Source: Mongoliimonas terrestris (GTDB taxonomy: Bacteria; Pseudomonadota; Alphaproteobacteria; Rhizobiales; Pleomorphomonadaceae). Taken from it: a stretch of 64,000 nt of DNA. Positions 1-8,695 of the stretch are shown in pieces (the stretch's first letter is position 1; every line of letters starts with the position of its first letter). The position numbers and the translations under genes are program-made. The notes beneath the pieces were generated by a model. It was not told the origin of the DNA. It did no database searches and worked only from the letters and a program-made list of their open reading frames with translations. Location of the stretch: NCBI RefSeq assembly GCF_001927285.1, contig NZ_MSIG01000011.1:101030-165029 (forward strand). The letters run 5' to 3'.

Positions 1-387
1 ATCGACACCGGCACCACGCCGGTCGAGGCGGGGCTCGCCTGGTCGATCCAGAAGCGGCGCCGGCAGGAGGGCGGCTTCCCCGGCCACCACGTCATCGCCG
101 AGCAGATCGCCAACGGCCCGCCGCGTCGCCGCGTCGGCATCCGGCCGGAGGGGAGGGCGCCCGCCCGCGAAGGCGTCGAGATCCTCTCGCACGACGGACT
201 GCCCATCGGCACGGTCACGTCCGGCGGCTTCGGCCCGACGGTGAACGGGCCGATCGCCATGGGCTATGTGGCCGCCCCGCACGCGGCGCCCGGCACCCGC
301 ATCGGCCTGATGGTGCGCGGCAAGCTGATGCCGGCGGAGGTGGTCGCGCTGCCCTTCGTGCCCGCCCGCTTCTATCGCGGCACGTGA
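1..387 (+). CDS. gcvT: Aminomethyltransferase GcvT (T protein), 3' end only
   Basis: The window opens inside this gene, with 128 codons up to the TGA at 385-387. The T protein takes the aminomethyl group from lipoyl-GcvH, passes the methylene to tetrahydrofolate and releases ammonia. What is visible is the C-terminal beta-barrel domain, with the family-like stretches EAGLAWSIQKRR, GEV-like GTVTSGGFGPT and IAMGYV. The next gene is gcvH, 110 bp downstream, then gcvPA and gcvPB, so this is the first visible gene of a gcv operon. Any glycine riboswitch would lie upstream, outside the window. The identification is firm from the fold signature and the context; the catalytic N-terminal part cannot be checked. 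Confidence 0.93.
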   Translation: MDTGTTPVEAGLAWSIQKRRRQEGGFPGHHVIAEQIANGPPRRRVGIRPEGRAPAREGVEILSHDGLPIGTVTSGGFGPTVNGPIAMGYVAAPHAAPGTRIGLMVRGKLMPAEVVALPFVPARFYRGT

Positions 388-402
388 ATCGCATCCCGCA
401 AT

Positions 403-418
403 GCGGCCGCAAGGCCGC
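403..418. other. Small hairpin between gcvT and gcvH
   Basis: GCGGCC-GCAA-GGCCGC forms a perfect 6-bp stem closed by a GCAA (GNRA-type) tetraloop, 16 bp after the gcvT stop. There is no T-tract, so it is more likely an mRNA processing or stability hairpin than a terminator. The 50 bp that follow are unusually AT-rich for this genome and may carry an internal promoter for gcvH. Confidence 0.35.
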
Positions 419-497
419 GGGTGCGAGATCATAATCAATAATGAATTCTGAATACTACAACCGGAACCTGACTCTTCAGAGAAGGATGAAGTCCCCC

Positions 498-869
498 ATG
501 GCGCGCCTCTACACCAAGGATCACGAGTGGATCGACGTCGCGGGTTCGATCGCGACCGTCGGCATCACCGACTACGCCCAGGCCCAGCTCGGCGACGTGG
601 TGTTCGTCGAGCTGCCGGATGCCGGGCGCGCCGTCACCAAGGGTGGCGATGCCGCCGTGGTGGAGAGCGTGAAGGCGGCGAGCGACGTCTTCTCGCCAGT
701 CGACGGCACGGTCACCGAGGCCAACCAGGCGCTCGCCGACACCCCCGCCCTCGTCAACGAAGCGCCGGAAGGCGATGGCTGGTTCTTCAAGGTGGAGCTC
801 TCCGGTGACGCCGACCTCGCCGACCTGATGGATGCGGCCGCCTACAAGGCCTACACCGACGCGCTCTGA
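498..869 (+). CDS. gcvH: Glycine cleavage system H protein
   Basis: The 123-residue lipoyl carrier shuttles the aminomethyl group from the P protein to the T protein. The lipoylation site is Lys59 in ESVKAASDVFSP, and the N-terminus YTKDHEW is typical of the family. An in-frame ATG exists 57 bp upstream (441), but the start at 498 gives the normal family length and the MARLYTKDHEW N-terminus, and it is preceded by GAAGGA at 481-486. It sits between gcvT and gcvPA in the same orientation (42 bp to gcvPA). Confidence 0.97.
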   Translation: MARLYTKDHEWIDVAGSIATVGITDYAQAQLGDVVFVELPDAGRAVTKGGDAAVVESVKAASDVFSPVDGTVTEANQALADTPALVNEAPEGDGWFFKVELSGDADLADLMDAAAYKAYTDAL

Positions 870-911
870 GCCGTCCCGGACCCCGCACCCGAACCCGAAG
901 GACCGTCCCCC

Positions 912-2255
912 ATGCGCTACCTTCCCCTCACCGACGAGGACCGGGCCGAGATGCTCGGCGCGGTCGGCGTCGGCGCCATCGACGCGCTGTTCGCCGACGT
1001 GCCGGCCGACAAGCGCCTCGCCGGCCTGCCCGCCCTGCCGCTGCACCAGTCCGAGATCGCCGTGGAGCGGCGTCTCGCCGCCATGGCGGCCCGGAACACG
1101 ACCGCCGGAGCGGTGCCCTTCTTCGTGGGCGCCGGCGCCTATCGGCACCATGTGCCGGCGACCGTGGACCACCTCATCCAGCGCTCCGAGTTCCTCACCT
1201 CCTACACGCCCTATCAGCCGGAAGTGTCGCAAGGGACACTGCAAATCCTGTTCGAGTTCCAGTCGCAGGTGAGCCGGCTTACCGCCATGGACGTCGCCAA
1301 CGCCTCCATGTACGACGGCTCCACCGGTGCCGCCGAGGCGGTCGCCATGGCCCACCGCATCACCCGGCGCGACAAGGCGGTGGTGTCCGGCGGCGTCCAC
1401 CCGCACTATCGCGGCGTGATGCGCACGGTCTCCGAGATGGCCGGCGACCGCATCGACACCCTCGACCCGGACCCGGCCGGCATCGAGGACATCCTCGCCC
1501 GGATCGACGGCGAGACCTCCTGCGTGGTCGTCCAATCGCCCAGCTTCTACGGCCACCTGATCGACCTCCGACCGATCGCCGAGAAGGCCCACAGCGTCGG
1601 CGCGCTCCTCATCGCGGTGTTCACCGAAGTGGTCGCCCTCGGGGCCATCGAGCCGCCGGGCGCCCAGGGCGCCGACATCGTGGTTGGCGAGGGCCAGTCG
1701 CTCGGCAACCCGCTCACCTTCGGCGGCCCCTATGTGGGCCTCTTCGCCACGCGCGAGAAGTACGTCCGTCAGATGCCTGGCCGCCTCTGCGGCGAGACGG
1801 TGGACGCGGACGGCAAGCGCGGCTTCGTGCTGACGCTCTCCACCCGCGAGCAGCACATCCGCCGCGACAAGGCGACGTCGAACATCTGCACCAACGCGGG
1901 CCTCTGCGCCCTCGCCTTCACCATCCACATGACGCTTCTCGGCGAGGCAGGGCTCATGCGCCTCGCCCGGCTCAACCACGCCAACGCGGTGAAGCTCGCC
2001 GACGCGCTCGCCGCCGTGCCGGGCGTGACGGTGCTGAACGACACCTTCTTCAACGAATTCACGGTCCGCCTGCCGCGCAACGCCGCCGCGGTGGTCGAGA
2101 CGCTCGCCGCACGTGGCATCCTCGCCGGCGTGCCGGCCTCGCGCCTGGAGCCCAAGCGCTCCGACCTCGACGACCTCCTGGTCGTCGCCTCCACCGAAAT
2201 CAACACCGACGACGACCGTGCCGCCCTCGTCCAGGCGCTCAAGGAGGTGCTGTGA
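912..2255 (+). CDS. gcvPA: Glycine dehydrogenase (decarboxylating) subunit 1
   Basis: This is the N-terminal half (447 aa) of the glycine cleavage P protein, which decarboxylates glycine with PLP and loads the remaining aminomethyl group onto GcvH. Family blocks include the opening MRYLPLTDEDRAEML, the RHHVPATVDH-like region and TRRDKAVVSGGVHPHY. The PLP lysine is in the partner subunit. The stop TGA overlaps the ATG of gcvPB by one base (TGATG), implying translational coupling for a 1:1 complex. The P protein is split in two here, whereas many rhizobia and most enteric bacteria carry a single fused gcvP of about 950 aa. Confidence 0.97.
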   Translation: MRYLPLTDEDRAEMLGAVGVGAIDALFADVPADKRLAGLPALPLHQSEIAVERRLAAMAARNTTAGAVPFFVGAGAYRHHVPATVDHLIQRSEFLTSYTPYQPEVSQGTLQILFEFQSQVSRLTAMDVANASMYDGSTGAAEAVAMAHRITRRDKAVVSGGVHPHYRGVMRTVSEMAGDRIDTLDPDPAGIEDILARIDGETSCVVVQSPSFYGHLIDLRPIAEKAHSVGALLIAVFTEVVALGAIEPPGAQGADIVVGEGQSLGNPLTFGGPYVGLFATREKYVRQMPGRLCGETVDADGKRGFVLTLSTREQHIRRDKATSNICTNAGLCALAFTIHMTLLGEAGLMRLARLNHANAVKLADALAAVPGVTVLNDTFFNEFTVRLPRNAAAVVETLAARGILAGVPASRLEPKRSDLDDLLVVASTEINTDDDRAALVQALKEVL

Positions 2256-3838
2256 TGGCCATGAACACGCAAGGACGCCCGACCACGCCCATCGCCGGGC
2301 CCGACACCGCCGCGCCCGAGACCTTCACCGGCAACCGCGGCCTCCACATCGAGGAGGCGCTGATCTTCGAGACCGGGCGGCGCGACGTCACCGGCGTCGA
2401 CGTGGACGATCCGGGCCCCTTCACGCCGCGGCTCGGCGGCCACGCCCGCACCGCGCCGATCGGCCTGCCGGGCCTCACCGAGCCGGAGGCCATGCGCCAC
2501 TATGTGCGCCTCTCCCGGCAGAACTACGCCATCGACCTCGGCCTCTACCCGCTCGGCTCGTGCACCATGAAGCACAACCCGCGCCTCAACGAGAAGCTCG
2601 CGCGCCTGCCGGGCTTTGCCGACGTCCACCCGCTGCAGCCGCTCTCCACGGTGCCGGGCGCCGTCGACCTCATTGCCGAACTCGGCCGCTGGCTCCTGGA
2701 GCTCACCGGCATGGCGTCCGTCGCCATGAGCCCGAAGGCGGGCGCCCACGGCGAGTACTGCGGCATGGCGGCCATCAAGGCGGCCATCGCGGCGCGCGGC
2801 GAGACCCGCTCCATCGTGCTCGTCCCGGAATCGGCCCACGGCACCAACCCGGCCACCGCCGCCGCTCTCGGCTTCAAGGTGGTGCCGGTGCCCGCCCGGG
2901 CGGACGGCACGGTGGATCCGGAGGCCGTGAAGGCGCGGCTCTCGCCCGAGGTCGCGGCCATCATGCTCACCAACCCGAACACCTGCGGGCTTTTCGAGCG
3001 CGACGTGGTGGCGATCGCCGAGGCGGTCCACGCGGCGGGCGCCTACTTCTACGCGGACGGCGCCAACTTCAACGCCATCGTCGGCAAGGTCCGCCCGGGC
3101 GACCTCGGCGTCGACGCCATGCACATCAACCTCCACAAGACCTTCTCCACCCCGCATGGCGGCGGCGGGCCGGGGGCCGGTCCGGTGGTGCTGTCGGAGA
3201 AGCTGGCGCCGTTCGCGCCGGTGCCTTTCGTGCGCTTCAATCCGGACGGCTCCGGCGAGTTCGTGGAGACGCGCCGTCAGGCCGGCGAAACCGCCACCCC
3301 GTTCGGCCGCATCACCGCCTTCCACGGCCAGATGGGCATGTTCGTGCGGGCGCTCGCCCACATGATGAGCCACGGCGCGGACGGACTGCGGCAGGCGTCG
3401 GAGGACGCGGTGCTGTCGGCCAACTACGTGAAGGCGCGGCTCGCCGACGTGATGACCGTCGCCTTCCCGGACCGGCCGGCCATGCACGAGGTGCTGTTCG
3501 ACGACCGCTTCCTGGAAGGCACCGGCGTCACCACGCTCGATTTCGCCAAGGCGATGATCGACGAGGGCTACCACCCGATGACCATGTACTTCCCGCTGGT
3601 CGTCCATGGGGCCATGCTGATCGAGCCGACCGAGTCGGAATCGAAGGCGAGCCTCGACCAGTTCGTCGGCACGCTCCGGCATCTGGCCGAGAAGGCCAAG
3701 GCCGGCGGGGTGGCCGACTTCAAGGCTGCGCCGCGCCACGCCCCGCGCCGGCGCCTTGACGAGACCCGCGCCGCCCGCCAGCCGAAGCTCGTCTGGTCCG
3801 ATCCTGCCGAGGAAACGCGGGCGGAAGCGGCCGAATAG
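2255..3838 (+). CDS. gcvPB: Glycine dehydrogenase (decarboxylating) subunit 2
   Basis: This is the C-terminal half (527 aa) of the P protein and carries the PLP site, Lys295 in INLHKTFSTPHGGGGPG, with the GSCTMKHNPR and ESAHGTNPAT blocks. The ATG at 2255 is chosen because it overlaps the gcvPA stop and follows the strong Shine-Dalgarno AAGGAGGT at 2241-2248; a GTG directly upstream (2252) is less likely. The last 30 residues or so are charged and lie beyond the conserved fold. With gcvT, gcvH and gcvPA it makes the complete glycine cleavage set except the shared lipoamide dehydrogenase. Confidence 0.97.
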   Translation: MAMNTQGRPTTPIAGPDTAAPETFTGNRGLHIEEALIFETGRRDVTGVDVDDPGPFTPRLGGHARTAPIGLPGLTEPEAMRHYVRLSRQNYAIDLGLYPLGSCTMKHNPRLNEKLARLPGFADVHPLQPLSTVPGAVDLIAELGRWLLELTGMASVAMSPKAGAHGEYCGMAAIKAAIAARGETRSIVLVPESAHGTNPATAAALGFKVVPVPARADGTVDPEAVKARLSPEVAAIMLTNPNTCGLFERDVVAIAEAVHAAGAYFYADGANFNAIVGKVRPGDLGVDAMHINLHKTFSTPHGGGGPGAGPVVLSEKLAPFAPVPFVRFNPDGSGEFVETRRQAGETATPFGRITAFHGQMGMFVRALAHMMSHGADGLRQASEDAVLSANYVKARLADVMTVAFPDRPAMHEVLFDDRFLEGTGVTTLDFAKAMIDEGYHPMTMYFPLVVHGAMLIEPTESESKASLDQFVGTLRHLAEKAKAGGVADFKAAPRHAPRRRLDETRAARQPKLVWSDPAEETRAEAAE

Positions 3839-3957
3839 GCTGCCCGCCGGAACCGATGGCCGGCGTCGGACCGGACAAGCCTCTGGTCCAGCCCGGCCGG
3901 CGGCGATAGGCTTTCCGGGAACGCGGCGCGAACCGCCGCGCGGTCCACGGAGGCGCC

Positions 3958-5049
3958 ATGGCCATCGGCCCGGTCGGTCCCATCGTCGGCGACGTGCCCG
4001 TCGGTTCGACCGGCCATCCGCCGTCCCAGGCGCCCTTTCCGGAGGGCGCCGGCTCCCACGGCGCCGCCCTTCCAGGTGGCGCCGCCCCGGCCCTCTCGCC
4101 CGGCGCGACCGGCCCGGCAATGCCCCCGGCGAGCCCGCTGCAGGCGGCCCTTGATGCGGTGATCGCCCGCGCGCTCGCCCGGCAGGATGGTCTCGCGCCA
4201 GTGCTTGCCGCCGCCGGCCAGCTCGGCCAGTGGCCGCCGGGCGTGGTGCCGCCCGCCGTGAAGGCGGCACTCGACGCGCTTGGCGCCCTTGTCGTCCGCG
4301 ACGGCGGCCCCCAGACGACCGCGCTCGTCGCCACCCTGGCGGCATCGGGCCTCCCGGCCGGCGGCCGGCCGGGCGATCTCGGCGCCGTGCTCGCCGCCCT
4401 CGTCGCCGCCCTCGACCGCTGGGTGGGCGCGCGCCGACCGGAGAGCCAGCCGCGGCCCGTCGGCGAGCGACCGGAGCCGCCGCGCCGGTCCGCGCCGCCC
4501 GTTGCCGAGCCCGCCCTGCTGTTCGCACCGCCGCGGGATGCCCCGAAGGCGATCGCGGCGCGCCTTCTCGACGGGGCCGAGCGGGCGATCGACCGGCTCG
4601 TCCTCCACCAGGCCGCTGCCGTGCCGGACGCGGCCGCCGATCCGGCCGCGCCGCCGGACCGCCAGGAGGTGATCAGCTTTCCGGTGCCGGTGGCCGGCCC
4701 CACCGGCCTTTCCGTCGCCTCCGTGCGCATCGAGCGCGACCCACCGGATCCGGACAGCGAAGCGCCGGGCGGTCGGGCGCTCCGTGTCGACATCGCCCTC
4801 GACGTGGACCCGCTCGGCCCCCTCCACGCCCGCCTGGCATTGGTCGGCGCGGACCGGGTGGCGGTCGGGCTCTGGTGCGACCGGCCGGACGCGGTGGCGG
4901 TGCTGGAAGCCGGCCTGCCGTCGCTGCGCGCGGGCCTTGCCGCCGCCGGCCTCGATCTGGCGGACGCCTCGGTGCACGCGGGCCGTCCGCCGGAGGCGCG
5001 GCCGCCGCTGACCGCGCCCGCCCACCATCGCCTGGACGTATCCCTATGA
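3958..5049 (+). CDS. FliK-like hook-length-control domain protein
   Basis: This 363-aa protein has a Pro/Ala/Gly-rich, probably disordered first half and a folded C-terminal domain (about residues 240-340). That domain has the alternating pattern seen in the FliK C-terminal domain: LRVDIALDVDPLGPLHARLAL, then VGLWCDRPDAVAVLEAGL, then RAGLAAAGLDL. FliK senses hook length and switches the flagellar export gate FlhB. The ATG at 3958 follows ACGGAGG. The stop overlaps the next gene by ATGA, and that gene is an FlhB-like domain, which supports the assignment. No other flagellar gene is present, so the role may be non-flagellar. Similarity is judged by eye and is moderate. Confidence 0.6.
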   Translation: MAIGPVGPIVGDVPVGSTGHPPSQAPFPEGAGSHGAALPGGAAPALSPGATGPAMPPASPLQAALDAVIARALARQDGLAPVLAAAGQLGQWPPGVVPPAVKAALDALGALVVRDGGPQTTALVATLAASGLPAGGRPGDLGAVLAALVAALDRWVGARRPESQPRPVGERPEPPRRSAPPVAEPALLFAPPRDAPKAIAARLLDGAERAIDRLVLHQAAAVPDAAADPAAPPDRQEVISFPVPVAGPTGLSVASVRIERDPPDPDSEAPGGRALRVDIALDVDPLGPLHARLALVGADRVAVGLWCDRPDAVAVLEAGLPSLRAGLAAAGLDLADASVHAGRPPEARPPLTAPAHHRLDVSL

Positions 5050-5342
5050 GCAACGCCGCCCCGCCGCCCGATCCGACCGGCCGGGTCGCCGTGGCCCTTC
5101 GCTACGACGCACCGAACGCCCCCTCCGTGGTGGCGAGCGGACGCGGCCACCTCGCCGCCGCCATCCTGGCCAAGGCCGAGGAGGCCGGCGTGCCGGTGGA
5201 CGAGAACCCGGCGCTTGCCGAAGCGCTCGCGGCCCTGCCGGTCGGCGACGAGATCCCGGTGGAGCTCTACCGCGCGGTCGCCGCCGTCATCGGCTTCGTG
5301 CTCCAGACCGCGAAACAGGGCGACGGCGGCACCAAGCCGTGA
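5046..5342 (+). CDS. FlhB/YscU cytoplasmic-domain-like small protein
   Basis: This 98-aa protein matches only the soluble C-terminal switch domain of FlhB/YscU export proteins: VAVALRYDA, then SGRGHLAAAILAKAEEAGVP, then VGDEIPVELYRAVAAVIGFVLQ. It has no membrane segments. The autocleavage motif NPTH of true FlhB is replaced by DPTG (residues 9-12), so self-cleavage is not expected. It overlaps the FliK-like gene by 4 bp, so the two are translationally coupled and probably interact. Such stand-alone proteins are usually annotated as EscU/YscU/HrcU family; in FlhB the switch requires cleavage, so this one must act differently. Confidence 0.75.
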   Translation: MSNAAPPPDPTGRVAVALRYDAPNAPSVVASGRGHLAAAILAKAEEAGVPVDENPALAEALAALPVGDEIPVELYRAVAAVIGFVLQTAKQGDGGTKP

Positions 5343-5441
5343 CGGCGCAAGGCCCGGCGCCCTTGCGCGCCCGGCGCCGGAGCGCCACCTCAACCCGAAG
5401 GGCAGCCGTCCGGCCCATGCATTCCGAAAGGGTTCCTGACC

Positions 5442-6020
5442 ATGGCACCGATCTCCCGGCGCTCCTTCCTGGCCGGCTCGCTCGCCCTGCCGGCCGGGTT
5501 CGGGCTGATGCGCCCCGCGTCGGGGCAGGCGCTCGCCCCTACCCGCGCCTGCGGCCCCGCCACGGAGCGGCAGACGGAAGGGCCCTATTTCAAGCCGGAC
5601 ACGCCGTTGAAGCGCTCGTTGCTGCCGGCCGGCTATGGCGGGGCGGTGTTCCAACTGTCCGGCCTCGTCCTCGACACCGGCTGCCGCCCGGTGCCGGGCG
5701 CCCTGGTGGAGCTCTGGCACGCGGACGACCGGGGTGTCTACGACAACGCCGGCTATCGCGGTCGCGGCCACCAGTTCACCGACGATCGGGGCCGTTTCGA
5801 CTTCGAGACCATGCTGCCGGGCCTCTACCCGGGCCGCACGCGCCACTTTCATCTGAAGGTGCAGGCGCCCGGCGGACCGGTGCTGACCACGCAGCTCTAT
5901 TTTCCGAACGAGCGCGGCAACCGGCGCGACTTCCTCTACGATCCGTCGCTGGAGATGACGCTCGCGCCCGCCGGCACCGTGACCCGCGGCCACTTCGACT
6001 TTGTGGTGGCGACCGCCTGA
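5442..6020 (+). CDS. Tat-exported intradiol ring-cleavage dioxygenase family protein
   Basis: This 192-aa protein opens with a twin-arginine signal (SRRSFLAGSLALPAG), so it is exported folded with its metal. The intradiol dioxygenase fold is shown by EGPYFKPD, ELWHADDRGVYDN and LPGLYPGRTRHFHLKV. The expected Fe(III) ligands are Tyr100, Tyr129, His135 and His137. Family enzymes cleave catechol-type rings between the hydroxyls; exported single-domain members such as this one have poorly known substrates. It is the only catabolic-type gene here, with no pathway partners nearby, and its 3' end faces the HAD gene 18 bp away. Confidence 0.88.
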   Translation: MAPISRRSFLAGSLALPAGFGLMRPASGQALAPTRACGPATERQTEGPYFKPDTPLKRSLLPAGYGGAVFQLSGLVLDTGCRPVPGALVELWHADDRGVYDNAGYRGRGHQFTDDRGRFDFETMLPGLYPGRTRHFHLKVQAPGGPVLTTQLYFPNERGNRRDFLYDPSLEMTLAPAGTVTRGHFDFVVATA

Positions 6021-6038
6021 AAACGCGGAGGAGCGGGG

Positions 6039-6716
6039 TCAGGCGTCGAGGCCGTTCCAGGCGCGGAAGGCCTCCACCACTGGACCGACTTCGCGCAGGC
6101 GTCGGACGATCGTCTCGGCGCCGGCGTCCATCAGCGCCTCGCCGTGGCCGGCCCAGGTGTGCAGGCCGCCGGTGAAGCCGATCACCCGCATGCCGGCCGC
6201 GACCGCGCCGGTGACGCCGGGCACGCTGTCCTCGATCACGACGACCTGGCGCGGTTCCACCTTGAAGGTCTCGGCGGCATGCAGGAATACGTCCGGCGCC
6301 GGCTTGCCGCGCTTCGACCCGATCTCGGGCGCCGAAAAGATGTAGGGCTTGAACCGGTCGTAGAGCCCCGCCGCCTGCAGCGACAGCTTCAGCCGCCGGG
6401 TGGACGAGTTGGAGCAGATGCAGCGCGGCCAGTCGAGCGCGTCCAGGAGATCGTGGATGCCGGCGATCGCCTTCACGGCCTTCAGCCGCGCGTCGATCTC
6501 GTCGTCCGCCCGATCCTTGAAGTCCTCCGGCAGCGACCGGCCGAGCTCCTCCTCGATGATGGCGACGATCTGCGGGCCGGTGAGGCCGACGAAGCGGCTG
6601 TTCATCTCGGCGGCCGTGATGTCGTAGCCGTATTCGCGCAGGATCTCGGAATTTACCTCGGCGGCGATGATTTCCGAATCGATCAGAACGCCGTCGCAGT
6701 CGAAGATGATGAGCAT
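6039..6716 (-). CDS. HAD-superfamily hydrolase, beta-phosphoglucomutase/phosphatase-like
   Basis: This 225-aa protein has all HAD motifs: I, DCDGVLIDSE (nucleophile Asp6, general acid Asp8); II, CSNSS; III, a Lys in KRGKPAPDVF; IV, VIEDSVPGV. The helical cap between motifs I and II marks HAD subfamily IA (Gph/beta-PGM/YniC-like), acting on small phosphorylated metabolites, usually sugar phosphates. The substrate cannot be read from sequence. It converges on the dioxygenase gene and has about 240 bp of upstream sequence free of genes. Confidence 0.9.
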   Translation of the reverse strand: MLIIFDCDGVLIDSEIIAAEVNSEILREYGYDITAAEMNSRFVGLTGPQIVAIIEEELGRSLPEDFKDRADDEIDARLKAVKAIAGIHDLLDALDWPRCICSNSSTRRLKLSLQAAGLYDRFKPYIFSAPEIGSKRGKPAPDVFLHAAETFKVEPRQVVVIEDSVPGVTGAVAAGMRVIGFTGGLHTWAGHGEALMDAGAETIVRRLREVGPVVEAFRAWNGLDA

Positions 6717-6959
6717 GGGGTCCGTCCGGGTGATGCCGCCCTTTCGGCGTTACAGGCCGGGCGTCTGTCGTTGGCGAAAGGAGAGCCGGCGCAGGCGCGC
6801 GAACCGGCTCGAAGCCCTTCGGTCGTTACCAGATAAGCACCCGTCGGGGAAAGGCCACCCGCACCCATCCGTCCGCACGGCTGATGTGCGCGGACGGCGG
6901 CCCTGCGGCCGGGCACGACCGGATCGGCCGTTTCCGCTGAAGCGAAATCCGCGAAGGGC

Positions 6960-7406
6960 TCAGGTCTTGCGGTTCTCCGGCATCGGCGGCGGATCCACGT
7001 CGTCGGGCGACGGCTGAGGGGTCAGCACCTCCACGGTGACGGTACCGATCTCGCCCTTGCCGTCGATCACGAAGCCGCCCGTCGCCACCATGCCGTCGGC
7101 GCGCCATTCCACCTCCGCGTGGCCGGTGCTGCCGTCGCTGCAGGCGAACCGATAGTCCGCGATGGTGCCCTCCAGCGCCGGGTCGTAGCCGCCCGCGCAG
7201 GTCAGGCCGTCGCCGGCGACGATGAAGTAGTGCGCGCCGTTCTCGATCCGCGATTCGCCGATCATCCGGCCGACCGGCCGTTCCACCTTGATGCTGGCGA
7301 TCGCACGCGCCTCGCCGGCCGACGCCTCGCCCGCGCCGACGAGCGGAACGACGATCACGCCAGCCAGTGCGCCGAGCACCGCCGGAGCCAGGATGCAGAG
7401 CTTCAT
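6960..7406 (-). CDS. Hypothetical secreted protein
   Basis: This 148-aa protein has an N-terminal hydrophobic signal (MKLCILAPAVLGALAGVIVVPLVGAG, cleavage likely near residues 28-30) and a small beta-rich domain with two cysteines (LTCAGGYD, RFACSDGS) that could form a periplasmic disulfide. The C-terminus is Pro/Asp-rich. I do not recognise a family. It stands alone between two minus-strand genes: PA0069-type radical SAM is transcribed towards it, 135 bp away. Confidence 0.65.
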   Translation of the reverse strand: MKLCILAPAVLGALAGVIVVPLVGAGEASAGEARAIASIKVERPVGRMIGESRIENGAHYFIVAGDGLTCAGGYDPALEGTIADYRFACSDGSTGHAEVEWRADGMVATGGFVIDGKGEIGTVTVEVLTPQPSPDDVDPPPMPENRKT

Positions 7407-7541
7407 ATGTCCCTCCCACAGTCGGCGCGCATCATGGCCAAGGATCGCGACGAAAGCACGGCGGGACCGATCCGGTCCGGGATCACCCGGACCACGCCGT
7501 CGGACTGAACGCGGCGGTCCGAAGAGGGCGGTCGCACCGCC

Positions 7542-8690
7542 TCAGAACAGGGAAAGCTGCACGCCGCCGTTCGTGGGCTTCTGGAAATGCTCGGTGGTCA
7601 GCTTGACCCGGTTCTTGTTGAGGCCGAGCCGCTTGGCGGCGAGCTCGAACCGCCGGCCGATTTGCCAGGCGTAAGGACCGGTGCCGCGCATGCGCTTGCC
7701 CCATTCCGCGTCGTAGTCCTTGCCGCCCCGCATGGAGCGGAGCACGTTCATCACATGCCGGTATCGGTCCGGGAATTCGCGGAGGAGGAAGTCGCGGAAG
7801 ATCTCCGACACTTCCAGCGGCAGCCGCAGCAGCACGTAGCCCGCCTCCCTGGCCCCATAGGCCGCGGCGGCGTCGAGGATGCGCTCGATCTCCGTGTCGG
7901 TCACGCACGGCACGATCGGCGCCACCATCACGCCGGTCGGGATGCCCGCCTCGTTGAGCTGGCGGATCGTCTCCAGCCGCCGGTGCGGCGAGGCGGCGCG
8001 CGGCTCCATGGCCCGGGCGATCTTCCGGTCGAGCGTGGTCACCGAGATCGCCACCTTGGCGAGCCCCTTCGCGGCCATCGGCGCCAGGATGTCGATGTCG
8101 CGGGTGACAAGCGCCGACTTGGTGACGATGCCGACCGGGTGGTTGGTCTTGGCCAGCACCTCCAGGATGGCCCGGGTGATCCGGTGCTCCTTCTCCAACG
8201 GCTGGTAGGGGTCCGTGTTGGTGCCGATGGCGATCGTCTTCGGCACGTAGGACGGCGCGCCCAGTTCCCGCTCCAGCAGTTCGGCGGCGTTCGGCTTCAC
8301 GAACAGCCGCGTCTCGAAGTCGAGGCCCGGCGACAGGCCCATGTAGGCGTGGCTCGGCCGCGCGAAGCAGTAGACGCAGCCGTGCTCGCAGCCCCGATAA
8401 GGGTTGATCGACCGGTCGAACGAGATGTCCGGGCTCTCGTTCCGTGTGATGATGGTCCGCGCCCGCTCCACCTGCACGGTGGTCTTCAGCGGAGGCAGGT
8501 CCTCCAGGCCGCCCCAACCGTCGTCGTAGGCGACGACGGTCTGCGGCTCGAACCGGCCGGCGGGGTTCACGCCGGCGCCGCGTCCGCGGCGACGGTCGGC
8601 GGCCACGGCCCGCGTCGCGAGGCCGTCGGCGTGCAGCGCTTCCGCTTCGGGAAGCCGTTCGACTGAGAGGGAGGCGGTTCGGCTGTTCAT
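7542..8690 (-). CDS. PA0069-family radical SAM protein (spore-photoproduct-lyase-like), LexA-controlled
   Basis: This 382-aa radical SAM enzyme has its [4Fe-4S]/SAM motif CEHGCVYC at Cys101, Cys105 and Cys108 and the family block AIGTNTDPYQPLE. The family is grouped with spore photoproduct lyase-like proteins (COG1533), but no bacterial member of the PA0069 group has a settled reaction that I know of. Two features point to DNA repair: the last five residues are QLSLF, the consensus beta-sliding-clamp-binding pentapeptide, and an exact alphaproteobacterial LexA box lies 24-38 bp upstream of the ATG at 8690 (see 8714-8728). The repair role is inferred from these; the family call is firm. Confidence 0.92.
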   Translation of the reverse strand: MNSRTASLSVERLPEAEALHADGLATRAVAADRRRGRGAGVNPAGRFEPQTVVAYDDGWGGLEDLPPLKTTVQVERARTIITRNESPDISFDRSINPYRGCEHGCVYCFARPSHAYMGLSPGLDFETRLFVKPNAAELLERELGAPSYVPKTIAIGTNTDPYQPLEKEHRITRAILEVLAKTNHPVGIVTKSALVTRDIDILAPMAAKGLAKVAISVTTLDRKIARAMEPRAASPHRRLETIRQLNEAGIPTGVMVAPIVPCVTDTEIERILDAAAAYGAREAGYVLLRLPLEVSEIFRDFLLREFPDRYRHVMNVLRSMRGGKDYDAEWGKRMRGTGPYAWQIGRRFELAAKRLGLNKNRVKLTTEHFQKPTNGGVQLSLF

Positions 8691-8695
8691 GCTTT

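Noticed and set aside
388..497. Glycine riboswitch before gcvH
   Set aside because: Only a 6-bp GCAA hairpin is present; no tandem aptamer structure. A riboswitch would be upstream of gcvT outside the window.
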